DNA of 64,000 nt from Rhizobium sp. BG4 (lineage in GTDB: Bacteria; Pseudomonadota; Alphaproteobacteria; Rhizobiales; Rhizobiaceae): the NCBI RefSeq assembly GCF_016864575.1, contig NZ_CP044126.1:558001-622000 (forward strand), given 5' to 3'. The position numbers and the translations under genes were made by a program. Below, piece after piece: positions 44,039 to 53,129 of this stretch. Position 1 is the first letter of the stretch. Each line of letters opens with the position of its first letter. The notes under the pieces are model-generated. The model saw only the letters and a program-made list of their open reading frames with translations, was not told where the DNA came from and searched no databases.

Positions 44039-46323
44039 GCGGCTCGGGCCTCCGCCTGGGTAGCGGTAGGCGCGGGTCGCTCGTTTGCGGCAGCGCCCTT
44101 TCCGAAAGCGTTGAGCCGCAGCGCGTTGGAGACCACGATGATCGACGAGGTCGACATCGCCACCGCGGCGATCAGCGGTGTCGCCAGACCCGCAAGCGCG
44201 ATCGGCACGGCCAGCACGTTATAGCCGATCGCCAGAGCGAAATTCTGGCGGATCAGCGCCGCCGACCGGCGGGCGACGGCGATCGCCACCGGCACGGCAT
44301 CCAGCCGGTCGTTGAAGAACACCAGATCCGCCGCCTGCCGGCCGATATCGGAGGCGGTGGCCGGGGCCATCGAGACATGCGCAGCAGCAAGCGCCGGCGC
44401 GTCATTGATGCCATCACCGACCATGAAGACGCGGTGGCTGTTGCCATTCAGCGCCTGGCATTCCCCGACCTTTTCTCCCGGCGTCAGCCCTCCAAGCGCG
44501 CGTCCGATACCGAGCGCACGCGCCGTATTGTCGACGACGCTCTGCCGGTCGCCGGAGAGGATTGCCGTCGCGAACCCCGCCTCGCGGAGCTCAGCGACGG
44601 CTTCGGCTGCGCCCGGCCGCAGCGTGTCGTCGAAGAAGAAGCGGGCAATGGCCTGGCCATCCCTGGAGAAGACCACCTCGGAATAGGGACCTTCGTTTGA
44701 GAGCGATGCCTCGGCGCCGCCGCAGGCGAAGGCCTCGCTGCCAAGCCGGTAGAGCACACCCGCCTGGCGCGCTTCGAGGCCCCCGCCCGGGATTTCCATG
44801 ATCTGCTCGAAGGCCGCGGCATCTGAAGTGCCGGTGCGTGCCAGGGCCTGCGACAGCGGGTGGCGTGAATGGCTCGCCAAGGCCGCCGCCCTAGCGATAT
44901 CGGCCGGATCAGCGGCGTTGGCGGCAACGAGCCGCGGCCTGCCGATCGTCAGCGTACCCGTCTTGTCGAAAGCGATGGTGTCGATCTCGGCCAGACGCTC
45001 AAGCGCCGATCCATCCTTGACCATGATGCCGCGGCGGAAGAGTTCGCCGGCAGCCACGACCTGGACGACGGGAACGGCGAGACCGAGCGCGCAGGGGCAG
45101 GTGATGATCAGCACCGCGACGGCAACCAGCATCGCCTGTTTCCAGTCGCCGCCGATGAGGCCCCAACCAAGGAAGGACGCGAGCGCCAGGAGGTGGACGA
45201 CCGGCGAATAGAGCGCGGCCGCGCGGTCGGCGATCCGCCGGTAGCGGGCGCGGCCGCCTTCGGCCGCTTCCATCAAGCCGATGATTTCGGCGAGCAGTGA
45301 ATCCCGCGCAAGGCGCGTGGCGCGGACCGCCAGCGAGCCGGTGAGGTTCATCGAGCCGGAACTGACCGGCTGGCCGGTCCGAACCGCGACCGGGCTGCTC
45401 TCGCCCGTCACGATCGACAGGTCGAGATCGCTTTGACCGGACACGACAACACCGTCGACAGGGATACGGTCGCCTGCCGCAACGGCGATTTCGTCACCAA
45501 CAGAAATTTCCTCGACCGCCACATAGCGGTGCGATCCATCCGGCTGGATCAGCAATGCGCCGCGCGGCGCGATCCGCGCCAGACCGTTGATCGCAGCCCG
45601 CGCCTTCTCGCGCATGACGTGATCCAGCGTCCGGCCGATCAGCAGGAAGAACAGCAGCGAAACCGTGGCGTCGAACCAGGCATGTTCGCCATGATGCATG
45701 GTCTCCCAGAGCGAGACGAAATAGGAGAGCGTGACCGCCAACGAGATCGGCACATCCATATTGGTGCGGCCATGCTTCAAAGCATTCCAGGCCGACTGGA
45801 AGAAGAAGCGGCCCGAATAGATCAGCGCCGGGGCGGCGATCATCGCCGAAATCCAGTGGAACATGTCGCGTGTTGCCGCGTCGGCGCCCGACCAGACGGA
45901 TACCGAGAGCAGCATGATATTGGTTGCCGCAAAGCCCGCGACGCCGACGGCAAGCAGCAGCTGGTTGCGGGTCTTGTCACTCTCGGCCGCAAGCGGCGCG
46001 TAGAGATGCGCGCGGTATCCCGCGCCTGCGACCGCCGCGATGATCTGCGTGGGGTCGACAGCCCTGCCCCCGGCCTTTTCGGCATAGACGCAGGTGACGC
46101 GGCGCGCCGTCAGGTTGACGCGCGCCTTGCTGACGAAGGGCAGCGCCGTCAGCGCTTTCTCGATCGTCGAAATGCAGGCGCCGCAATGGACATCGGGCAC
46201 GCTGAGATCGAGCTGGTGCAGCCCGCCGCCGAGCGGATGGCTGGCGAGCGCGATCTCCTCGGCACTGAAGGCCGTGGTGCTCATCGCCATCACCCCGTCG
46301 GCATCGATCGCGCAGCAGGTCAT
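44035..46323 (-). CDS. fixI: FixI (CcoI), copper-exporting P1B-type ATPase for cbb3 oxidase
   Basis: 762 residues: an N-terminal Cys motif MTCCA, an HMA metal domain with DVHCGACISTIEKAL at about 40-54, eight membrane helices, the metal-transport CPC in ITCPCALGLAVP, phosphorylation DKTGTLT and the GDGINDAPALAAA hinge. It moves copper across the inner membrane for assembly of the FixN binuclear centre. Overlaps fixH and fixS by 4 nt each, so the set is translationally coupled. Confidence 0.97.
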   Translation of the reverse strand: MTCCAIDADGVMAMSTTAFSAEEIALASHPLGGGLHQLDLSVPDVHCGACISTIEKALTALPFVSKARVNLTARRVTCVYAEKAGGRAVDPTQIIAAVAGAGYRAHLYAPLAAESDKTRNQLLLAVGVAGFAATNIMLLSVSVWSGADAATRDMFHWISAMIAAPALIYSGRFFFQSAWNALKHGRTNMDVPISLAVTLSYFVSLWETMHHGEHAWFDATVSLLFFLLIGRTLDHVMREKARAAINGLARIAPRGALLIQPDGSHRYVAVEEISVGDEIAVAAGDRIPVDGVVVSGQSDLDLSIVTGESSPVAVRTGQPVSSGSMNLTGSLAVRATRLARDSLLAEIIGLMEAAEGGRARYRRIADRAAALYSPVVHLLALASFLGWGLIGGDWKQAMLVAVAVLIITCPCALGLAVPVVQVVAAGELFRRGIMVKDGSALERLAEIDTIAFDKTGTLTIGRPRLVAANAADPADIARAAALASHSRHPLSQALARTGTSDAAAFEQIMEIPGGGLEARQAGVLYRLGSEAFACGGAEASLSNEGPYSEVVFSRDGQAIARFFFDDTLRPGAAEAVAELREAGFATAILSGDRQSVVDNTARALGIGRALGGLTPGEKVGECQALNGNSHRVFMVGDGINDAPALAAAHVSMAPATASDIGRQAADLVFFNDRLDAVPVAIAVARRSAALIRQNFALAIGYNVLAVPIALAGLATPLIAAVAMSTSSIIVVSNALRLNAFGKGAAANERPAPTATQAEARAA

Positions 46324-46805
46324 CGCACGAACTCCGCTGTGTCGAAGCGGATCGCCTCATGCATGACGAGGCTGCCGCCCTTCTTCGAAATGAACTCGAC
46401 GATCCAATCCCCCGCCGGGACATGGCGATCGGTCTCGAAGGCGCCCTCGCCGCGATTGTCCAGCGCAACTGAAAAGTCCTCGTGGTCGCCGACCGGCCGC
46501 TTGAAATTGGCCGTGACGGTATCGACGGCGGCCGGCGATCCATCCGGATTGGCGATCCGGTAGATGAAGCGGTCATCCCTGAGCGAGATATGCCCTGCAA
46601 TGCCCGAGGCGGTCATCGCCTTCATCTCTGCGGCGCGCTGATTGAACTCCTGGCTGGCAACATAGGTGTTCTCGACCACGAGCCCGCTCCAGCTCGACGA
46701 CGCGAACCAGGCCATGGTGACATTGACACTGATGACCACTGCGAAGAACGAGGTGATGACGAGCAGCATGTGGCGGCCGGTGAAGCCTTGGACACGGGTG
46801 GTCAT
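46320..46805 (-). CDS. fixH: FixH, cbb3 oxidase assembly protein
   Basis: 161 residues with one N-terminal helix (HMLLVITSFFAVVISVNVTMAWFA, about 12-35) and a periplasmic domain containing VENTYVASQEFNQRAAE, the FixH signature. It is needed for cbb3 assembly with FixG, FixI and FixS. ATG overlaps the fixG stop by 4 nt. Confidence 0.96.
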   Translation of the reverse strand: MTTRVQGFTGRHMLLVITSFFAVVISVNVTMAWFASSSWSGLVVENTYVASQEFNQRAAEMKAMTASGIAGHISLRDDRFIYRIANPDGSPAAVDTVTANFKRPVGDHEDFSVALDNRGEGAFETDRHVPAGDWIVEFISKKGGSLVMHEAIRFDTAEFVR

Positions 46806-48370
46806 TGCGGATCTCCAGGGGCGTTGAATGCGGCGCGATAGGTTGCCCGGTCGGTGCCGCCGGGCTCCTCGATGGTGAAGAGGAACTCATCGACGGCAGC
46901 CGCCGTCGGCCTGCGGGTGATGAAGACCTTGACCGTCGTCGCCGCGTCCGGTGCCGCGTCGAGCGTGAAGCTGCGGGCGTCGTCCCTGCTGATTTCGGGG
47001 ATGCGCATCGTGGCGCCGTCGAGACCCGACAGCGTCAGCGCGATCCGCCGCGGCTGCGGCACCATGTTGAGGATGCGGATCGTGTAGCCGTTGCGGATCG
47101 AGCCGTCGCTTTCCATGACGAATTGCGGATTGCGGTCGTGAACGACGTTGAGCTCCAGACGCCCGCGCATCGACAGGTGGACCAGCATGCCGATGCCGAT
47201 CGCCGCCCAGACGGCGGCGTAGAAGACGACGCGGGGGCGGAAGATGATGCGCCAGTCGAAATGCCGGATGCCATCGATGAAGGAGCCGTCGGCATTGCGC
47301 ACCTTGGCCGGCTGCACCGCGGTGCGGCCACTATCGGTGGCGATCGCCATATTGGCGGAATATTCGCTGAGCGTCGCATAGGCGATCAGGCCGCGCGGCT
47401 TTCCGATCTTGTCCATCACGCCATCGCAGGCGTCGATGCAGAGGGCGCAGGTGATGCACTCCATCTGCTGGCCATCGCGGATGTCGATGCCCATGGGACA
47501 GACAGCGACGCAGGCATTGCAATCGACGCAATCTCCGACCGCCAGACCATCCGCCTGCGCCTTCTTGCTGTGGCGCGAGCGCTGCTCGCCGCGCCAGTCG
47601 TTATAGGTCACGACCAGCGAATTCTCGTCCAGCATGGCGCCCTGGATGCGCGGCCAGGGGCACATGTAGGTACAGACCTGCTCGCGCAGCAGACCGCCAA
47701 AGACATAGGTGGTTGAGGCAAGGATGGCGACTGTCGCATAGGCGACAGCGGGCGCGGCACCGGTTGCCAGCGCGACAGCAAGAGACGGCGCATCGGCGAA
47801 ATAGAAGATCCAGGCGCCGCCGGTAGCGACGCCGATCACCAGCCAGATCGAGTGTTTCAAGACACGCTTGCGGAGCTTGCCTAGGCTCCAGGGAGCGGCA
47901 TCGAGCCTGATCCGGGCGTTGCGGTCGCCTTCGATGGCTCGCTCGACGACAAGGAAGAGATCGACCCAGACCGTCTGCGGACAGGCATAACCGCACCAGG
48001 CGCGGCCAACCGCCGACGTCACCAGGAACAGCCCGAACCCTGCCATGACGAGAAGGCCGGCGACGTAATAGAATTCCTGCGGCCAGATCTCGATGAAGAA
48101 GAAATAGAAGCGGCGCGAAGCGAGATCGACAAGGATTGCCTGATCGGGGGCATAAGGTCCGCGATCCCAGCGGATCCAGGGTGCCAGATAATAGATGCCG
48201 AGGGTGATCAGCATCACGATCCATTTGAAACGGCGGAACAGCCCCTCGGCGCGCTTCGGGAAAATCTTCTTGCGCGCCGCATAGAGCGGCTGACGGTTGC
48301 GCCGCGCATTCACGGGCTCGACATCGAGCCGCTCCACGCTCTTGGGATCGGGTGCGGTGAAAAGGTTCAT
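46802..48370 (-). CDS. fixG: FixG (CcoG), membrane-bound ferredoxin-type protein
   Basis: 522 residues from ATG 48370 (MNLFTAPDPKS). It has five or so membrane helices and two 4Fe-4S motifs in CVDCNACVAVCPMGIDIRDG and CITCALCIDACDGVMDK; WCGYACPQTVW is a further Cys motif. CcoG proteins reduce copper for delivery to cbb3 oxidase. A longer frame to 48421 would run over the FixK box region, so it is excluded. It is the first gene of fixGHIS. Confidence 0.96.
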   Translation of the reverse strand: MNLFTAPDPKSVERLDVEPVNARRNRQPLYAARKKIFPKRAEGLFRRFKWIVMLITLGIYYLAPWIRWDRGPYAPDQAILVDLASRRFYFFFIEIWPQEFYYVAGLLVMAGFGLFLVTSAVGRAWCGYACPQTVWVDLFLVVERAIEGDRNARIRLDAAPWSLGKLRKRVLKHSIWLVIGVATGGAWIFYFADAPSLAVALATGAAPAVAYATVAILASTTYVFGGLLREQVCTYMCPWPRIQGAMLDENSLVVTYNDWRGEQRSRHSKKAQADGLAVGDCVDCNACVAVCPMGIDIRDGQQMECITCALCIDACDGVMDKIGKPRGLIAYATLSEYSANMAIATDSGRTAVQPAKVRNADGSFIDGIRHFDWRIIFRPRVVFYAAVWAAIGIGMLVHLSMRGRLELNVVHDRNPQFVMESDGSIRNGYTIRILNMVPQPRRIALTLSGLDGATMRIPEISRDDARSFTLDAAPDAATTVKVFITRRPTAAAVDEFLFTIEEPGGTDRATYRAAFNAPGDPQ

Positions 48371-48427
48371 AAGTAATGTCTTTCGCGTTCGATACGCCTG
48401 TTCTCCTCCTCGAACCACCAAGCGTCC

Positions 48428-48441
48428 TTGATAAAGATCAA
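48428..48441 (-). promoter_or_regulatory. FixK box upstream of fixG
   Basis: TTGATAAAGATCAA, a perfect TTGAT-N4-ATCAA site centred 64 bp before the fixG ATG. It predicts a start near 48393 and a 23-nt leader. Confidence 0.95.
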
Positions 48442-48553
48442 CAAGCTCGAGCGGTCGGCAGCCGCAAAAGGACGGGCCGCGCTTCGAGGCGAAGGCGCGG
48501 CCCGGAGGAACTGCGGGGGAGAAAACGCCGCTTGGGGTGTCCTCTCCTTTTTT

Positions 48554-48739
48554 CTAGCGGCTCGACGGCTCGTCATCCTTGAGGGAGGTCAAACTGACGA
48601 TCGCGCTGCCGATCTTTTCCGGCTCGTCGCCCTTGCAGCCGGGCGGCAGGGATTTGGCGCGCACGGAAACACGGGAATGCACGACCGAGCGCGGCATGCC
48701 GTAAAGCCCGAGAAGCGGATTGTGCCCGTGCGCCGTCAT
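48554..48739 (-). CDS. Small protein between fixP and fixG, unknown function
   Basis: 61 residues (MTAHGHNPLLGLYGMPRSV to KDDEPSSR). AGGAG precedes the ATG by 6 nt and the gene starts 10 nt after the fixP stop, so it is probably the last gene of the fixNOQP operon. It has a single Cys, a basic N-terminal half and an acidic tail, and no membrane helix. I do not recognise the family. Confidence 0.65.
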   Translation of the reverse strand: MTAHGHNPLLGLYGMPRSVVHSRVSVRAKSLPPGCKGDEPEKIGSAIVSLTSLKDDEPSSR

Positions 48740-48748
48740 GTCGCTCTC

Positions 48749-49612
48749 CTACTGACCGCCGCCGAGTGCGTGGACGAAGACCGTCAGTTCCTTGACCGTG
48801 GTATCGCCGAGACGCGCCGACCATGCCGGCATGACGCCGTGTTTCGGTGCGGTGACCTGCCGGATGATCGCCTCCTCGCCGCGGCCCTTCAGCCAGATCG
48901 CATCGGCGAGATCGGGTGCTCCCATCTCGGCCTTGCCCTTGGCATCTTCGCCATGGCAAGCGGCGCAATTGTCGAGGAAGATCTGCTTGCCGGCCTGAGC
49001 CAGCGACGGATCCGAAGGCGTATTCGTCAGACCCCAGACATAGGCCGCAACCTCCTTCGTCTGGTCCTTGTTGAGGATATCGCCGAAGGCCGGCATTTCC
49101 GAAACATGCGTGTCGGGATCTTCCTCGAAGCGGATCCCGTGGGCGATCGTCGTCTGGATCGATTGCAGATCACCGCCCCAGAGCCAGTCGTCGTCGTTCA
49201 GGTTCGGAAAGCCCGGACCGCCGCTGGCGCCCGATCCGTGACAGGGGGCGCAATTGACCTTGAAGGCCGAGGCGCCGCCGGCGATCGCGAATTCGCGCAG
49301 CGCCGGATCGGCATCGATCTCCTCGACGCTCTTTGCCGCGATCATCTCGTGGAACTTCGCCTGGCCGGCCTTGGCCTGATCGAGATCCTGCTGCAGTTCG
49401 GCGCGGCTGGAATAACCAAAGTAACCCTTCGTCGCCGAGGTGATCATCGGGATCGCCGGATAGACGACGACGTAACCGATCGCCCAGAGGATCGTCACGT
49501 AGAAGGTCAAGACCCACCATCGCGGCATCGGATTGTTCAGTTCGCGGATGCCGTCCCATTCGTGTCCTGTGGTTTCGACGCCGCTGATTTCATCAATATG
49601 TTTTTCCGACAT
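48749..49612 (-). CDS. fixP: FixP (CcoP), dihaem cytochrome c subunit of cbb3 oxidase
   Basis: 287 residues from ATG 49612 (MSEKHIDEISGVETTGHEWDG), which matches rhizobial FixP starts; the ATG at 49621 is less likely because AAGGA would abut it. One or two N-terminal helices (34-60), then two haem-c sites, CAPCHG and CAACHG, each with a downstream Met ligand. It takes electrons from the bc1/cytochrome c pool. Confidence 0.96.
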   Translation of the reverse strand: MSEKHIDEISGVETTGHEWDGIRELNNPMPRWWVLTFYVTILWAIGYVVVYPAIPMITSATKGYFGYSSRAELQQDLDQAKAGQAKFHEMIAAKSVEEIDADPALREFAIAGGASAFKVNCAPCHGSGASGGPGFPNLNDDDWLWGGDLQSIQTTIAHGIRFEEDPDTHVSEMPAFGDILNKDQTKEVAAYVWGLTNTPSDPSLAQAGKQIFLDNCAACHGEDAKGKAEMGAPDLADAIWLKGRGEEAIIRQVTAPKHGVMPAWSARLGDTTVKELTVFVHALGGGQ

Positions 49613-49613
49613 C

Positions 49614-49766
49614 TCAATCATCCTTCAGGGGAATGTCAGCGGCCTCCCTGGCCGTCTTTTTGCTGCCGGGGCGGAGCGTGTAGACGACGGCGCCAATGAA
49701 GAACGCCGCCATCGCCAGAAGCCCCCAACTGTCGGCGAAGTGCCGCATTGCCGTGTATGTTTCCAT
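49614..49766 (-). CDS. fixQ: FixQ (CcoQ), small subunit of cbb3 oxidase
   Basis: 50 residues, METYTAMRHFADSWGLLAMAA at the start, one helix (about 12-31) and a charged tail GSKKTAREAADIPLKDD. Size, place between fixO and fixP, and the RHFADSWGL segment identify it. It stabilises the FixP-core interaction. Confidence 0.94.
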   Translation of the reverse strand: METYTAMRHFADSWGLLAMAAFFIGAVVYTLRPGSKKTAREAADIPLKDD

Positions 49767-49775
49767 GGGATCACC

Positions 49776-50510
49776 TCACCGGTAGCCGGTCGCATCGTCG
49801 TAGGTCGAGAAATCGACCAGCGTACCGAGCATCTGCAGATAGGCGACGAGAGCGTCCATTTCGGAGAGCTTCTGCGGGTCGCCGTCGAAATCGCCGACCT
49901 TGGCCTTCGGATAGCGCTGCAGCAGCGCCGAGGTGTCAGCGTTCGGATCGGCCTGCGCCTTCATGTCGGCTTCGGCATTGGCGATCATGTCGTCGCTATA
50001 GGGAACGCCGACATCCTCGTTGGCCTTGAGGTCCATGCCGATATCCTTGACCGTCACCGGCTCCTCTTTGAGGAAGGCGTATTTCGGCATGATCGATTCC
50101 GGCACCACGGCTCTCGGATCGGAGAGGTGCTGGACGTGCCACTCGTTCGAATAGCGGCCGCCGACGCGCGCCAGGTCCGGCCCGGTGCGCTTCGAGCCCC
50201 ACTGGAACGGATGGTCGTACATGGATTCCGCCGCCAGCGAGTAGTGGCCGTAGCGCTCCACCTCGTCGCGGAACGGCCGGATCATCTGGCTGTGACAGAG
50301 ATAGCAGCCCTCGCGGATATAGATGTTGCGTCCCGCAAGCTCGAGCGGCGTGTAGGGGCGCATGCCCTCCACCTTCTCGATGGTGTTCTGAAGGTAGAAG
50401 AGCGGCGCGATCTCCACGATGCCGCCGATCGAGACGACGAGCAGCGAGCCGACGAGAAGCAGGGTCGCGTTCTTTTCGAGGATCTTATGTTTGTCCAGTA
50501 TCGATGCCAT
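49776..50510 (-). CDS. fixO: FixO (CcoO), monohaem cytochrome c subunit of cbb3 oxidase
   Basis: 244 residues with an N-terminal helix (17-37), one haem-c site CYLCHS and the following [20 protein letters not shown], a strongly conserved CcoO segment. It passes electrons to FixN. Fourth-gene spacing and orientation match the standard fixNOQP order. Confidence 0.97.
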   Translation of the reverse strand: MASILDKHKILEKNATLLLVGSLLVVSIGGIVEIAPLFYLQNTIEKVEGMRPYTPLELAGRNIYIREGCYLCHSQMIRPFRDEVERYGHYSLAAESMYDHPFQWGSKRTGPDLARVGGRYSNEWHVQHLSDPRAVVPESIMPKYAFLKEEPVTVKDIGMDLKANEDVGVPYSDDMIANAEADMKAQADPNADTSALLQRYPKAKVGDFDGDPQKLSEMDALVAYLQMLGTLVDFSTYDDATGYR

Positions 50511-50518
50511 GTCTCACC

Positions 50519-52141
50519 TCACTCGGCAGGCTGTGCCTGGGGCACGTAAGCGGTCGGAATTGCGGCTTCGTCGCGCAGGCGTCCGCGGATGGTCATGAAG
50601 ACGTTCCAGGCCATCACCAGGCCACCGGCCAGGTAGAGCACGCCACCCAGCGTGCGCAGCACGTAGTAGGGGAACATCGCCGAGACGGTTTCTGCGAAGG
50701 AGTAAACGAGGAAGCCCTGCGAATTGTATTCGCGCCACATCAGACCCTGCTGGATGCCGGCGACCCACAGAACGGCGGCGTAGACGACGATGCCGAGCGT
50801 GGCGAGCCAGAAGTGCCAGTTGACCATTCTGAGGCTGTAGAGACGTTCGCGGCCCCAGAGCTTCGGCGTCAGGTAATAGATGGCACCGAAGGTGATCATG
50901 CCGACCCAGCCGAGCGCACCCGAATGCACGTGGCCGATGGTCCATTCCGTATAGTGGCTGAGCGAATTGACCGTCTTGACCGACATCATCGGTCCCTCGA
51001 AGGTCGACATGCCGTAAAAGGCGATGGCGACGATCATCATGCGGATGATCGGATCAGTGCGGATCTTGTCCCAGGCGCCCGAAAGCGTCATCAGGCCGTT
51101 GATCATGCCACCCCAGGACGGCATCCAGAGCATGATCGAGAAGACCATGCCGAGCGTCTGCGCCCAGTCGGGCAGCGCCGTATAATGAAGGTGATGCGGA
51201 CCGGCCCAGATATACATGAAGATCAGGGCCCAGAAGTGAATGATCGACAGGCGGTAGGAATAGACCGGGCGGTTGGCCTGCTTCGGAACGAAGTAATACA
51301 TCATGCCCAGGAAGCCGGCCGTCAGGAAGAAACCGACGGCATTATGCCCGTACCACCACTGCGTCAGCGCGTCCTGAACGCCCGAGAAGACCGAATAGCT
51401 CTTCGAACCCAGAAACGAGACCGGCATCGCCAGATTGTTGACGACATGCAGCATGGCGATGGTTACGATGAAGCCGAGATAGAACCAGTTCGCCACATAG
51501 ATGTGCGGCTCCTTGCGCCTGAGGATCGTGCCCAGGAAGACGGCGAGATAGGCGACCCAGACGATCGTCAGCCAGACATCGACATACCATTCCGGCTCCG
51601 CATATTCGCGCGCCTGGGTAATGCCGAGAACGTAGCCTGTCGCCGCCATGACGATGAAGAGCTGGTAACCCCAGAACACGAACCAGGCGAGACTGCCGCC
51701 GAAGAGACGGGCATGGCAGGTGCGCTGCACGACATAGAAGGAGGTCATGATCAGCGCATTGCCGCCGAAGGCGAAGACGACGGCCGAGGTGTGAACCGGG
51801 CGCAGCCGGCCGAAATTCAGGTAGGGTGCCAGATTGAGATCGGGACAGGCGAGCTGCGCGGCGATGATGACGCCGACGAGAAAGCCGACGACACCCCAGA
51901 AGACGGTGGCGATCAGGCCGTAGCGGATGACCTCGTCGAAATAGCCTGAAGGCTCGACCTTGGGCACCCGGCCCGCCGGCGAGAAATCGACGCGCCGCAG
52001 CAGGATGACGGTCCCGGCAAAGAGGCAGAGACACAGGATGCCCATATGGACGGCGAAGAGGTGGTCGTGGGCGAAGGCGGCTCCCAGCAAGGCCAGGAAG
52101 GCTGCCACCGCGACCAGCACGGTCTCGGTTGAATAGTTCAT
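50519..52141 (-). CDS. fixN: FixN (CcoN), catalytic subunit of cbb3 cytochrome oxidase
   Basis: 540 residues with about 12 membrane helices. Six His ligands of the low-spin haem and haem b3-CuB site are present in segments such as [20 protein letters not shown] (with RPVHTSAVV), [29 protein letters not shown] and [10 protein letters not shown]. It reduces O2 to water with high affinity, the respiratory end of microoxic or symbiotic nitrogen-fixing growth. First gene of the operon behind a FixK box. Confidence 0.97.
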   Translation of the reverse strand: MNYSTETVLVAVAAFLALLGAAFAHDHLFAVHMGILCLCLFAGTVILLRRVDFSPAGRVPKVEPSGYFDEVIRYGLIATVFWGVVGFLVGVIIAAQLACPDLNLAPYLNFGRLRPVHTSAVVFAFGGNALIMTSFYVVQRTCHARLFGGSLAWFVFWGYQLFIVMAATGYVLGITQAREYAEPEWYVDVWLTIVWVAYLAVFLGTILRRKEPHIYVANWFYLGFIVTIAMLHVVNNLAMPVSFLGSKSYSVFSGVQDALTQWWYGHNAVGFFLTAGFLGMMYYFVPKQANRPVYSYRLSIIHFWALIFMYIWAGPHHLHYTALPDWAQTLGMVFSIMLWMPSWGGMINGLMTLSGAWDKIRTDPIIRMMIVAIAFYGMSTFEGPMMSVKTVNSLSHYTEWTIGHVHSGALGWVGMITFGAIYYLTPKLWGRERLYSLRMVNWHFWLATLGIVVYAAVLWVAGIQQGLMWREYNSQGFLVYSFAETVSAMFPYYVLRTLGGVLYLAGGLVMAWNVFMTIRGRLRDEAAIPTAYVPQAQPAE

Positions 52142-52230
52142 GATGTCGTCCCCAGTGCGCAGCCGGCCGCATCAGGGCCGACTCTCTCGTACTTTCAGGG
52201 AAGGACTGTCACGGCGACGTGAGCGGCTCC

Positions 52231-52244
52231 TTGATCTACGTCAA
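52231..52244 (-). promoter_or_regulatory. FixK box upstream of fixNOQP
   Basis: TTGATCTACGTCAA fits TTGAT-N4-GTCAA. Centred 96 bp before the fixN ATG, it predicts a start near 52196 and a 55-nt leader. Confidence 0.93.
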
Positions 52245-52278
52245 TGAGCCCAGGCAGCGGCGATCCGGCGGATCGGCT

Positions 52279-52294
52279 GTTACCAACTGTTACA
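52279..52294 (+). promoter_or_regulatory. Direct repeat GTTACC-N4-GTTACA upstream of fixK (FxkR K-box-like)
   Basis: GTTACC at 52279-52284 and GTTACA at 52289-52294 are repeated 10 bp apart, one helical turn, 88 nt before the fixK ATG. OmpR-type regulators bind such direct repeats. I recall the R. etli fixK control element (K-box) as having this form, so it is the likely site for the FxkR-like protein. Confidence 0.7.
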
Positions 52295-52381
52295 CAGTCT
52301 CACCATTTGAAACGCTGCGCTCATCGCTGTGTGACTGAGCGCCTTTCTATTGTCCCCATTGCAGAACGAGGGGACTTCGCA

Positions 52382-53113
52382 ATGCTGATGCAGAACCAAC
52401 AGGCCTTTGAGCATGCCGAGACGGCAACCAACGCGGCGAAGCTCGGACATTCGCTCGCTTCGCTCTTCGATCTCTCGCCGATCGAGACCGTGCCGGCCGG
52501 CAAGGCTCTCTGCTGGGAAGGCGATGCGGCAAAGCATCTCTTTCAGGTGGTCGAAGGTGTGGTCCGCCTGCAGCGCATCATCGGCGAAGGCCGCCGCGTC
52601 ATCACCGCCTTCCACTTTGCCGCCGACCTGATCGGTGCCTTCCTGCAGGGCGATTTCCTGTTCACGGCGGAAGCCGTCACCGATTGCCGGATCCGCCGCG
52701 TCGCCCGCAAGACCTTCCAGGAGAATGTTGCGAAATGTGATGCGCTGCGCCCGGAATATATCGCGCTTCTCTGTCATGAGACGGCGGCCGCCCACGAGCA
52801 GATGGTGCTCCTGTCGAAGAAGAATGCCGAGGAGCGGCTCTGCAGCTTCATCGTCGAGCTGGCGCGCCGGCCCGGCGGCCAGCCGCGCCAGGGACTGCTG
52901 CGCGTGCCGATGAACCGCCAGGATATCGCCGACTATCTCGGCCTGACGATCGAGACCGTATCGCGCACCATCACCAAGCTTTCCTCGCGCGGTGTCATCG
53001 CCCCGGAGGGGCGCCACGACCTGCGGATCGTCAGCATGGGCAAGCTTGTTCAGCTTTCGGGTAATGCTGATGATTTTACGGAGAAAAGCTGCCATAGGGT
53101 CAGTGTTCACTGA
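52382..53113 (+). CDS. fixK: FixK, Crp/Fnr-family microoxic activator
   Basis: 243 residues from ATG 52382 (MLMQNQQAFEHAET). A cyclic-nucleotide-like beta domain (SLASLFDLSPIETVPAGKALCWEGD onward) and a C-terminal helix-turn-helix MNRQDIADYLGLTIETVSRTITKLSSRGVI; the E-x-V-S-R recognition helix suits TTGAT half-sites. The N-terminal Cys cluster of Fnr/FnrN is absent, so it does not sense O2 directly. It should activate fixNOQP, fixGHIS and the other boxes in this window. Confidence 0.95.
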   Translation: MLMQNQQAFEHAETATNAAKLGHSLASLFDLSPIETVPAGKALCWEGDAAKHLFQVVEGVVRLQRIIGEGRRVITAFHFAADLIGAFLQGDFLFTAEAVTDCRIRRVARKTFQENVAKCDALRPEYIALLCHETAAAHEQMVLLSKKNAEERLCSFIVELARRPGGQPRQGLLRVPMNRQDIADYLGLTIETVSRTITKLSSRGVIAPEGRHDLRIVSMGKLVQLSGNADDFTEKSCHRVSVH

Positions 53114-53129
53114 TCGCGCAGGAGCGCCC

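Noticed and set aside
52382-53113. Reading the Crp/Fnr gene as FnrN
   Set aside because: The N-terminal Cys cluster needed for an oxygen-sensitive iron-sulfur centre is missing, so FixK is the better name.
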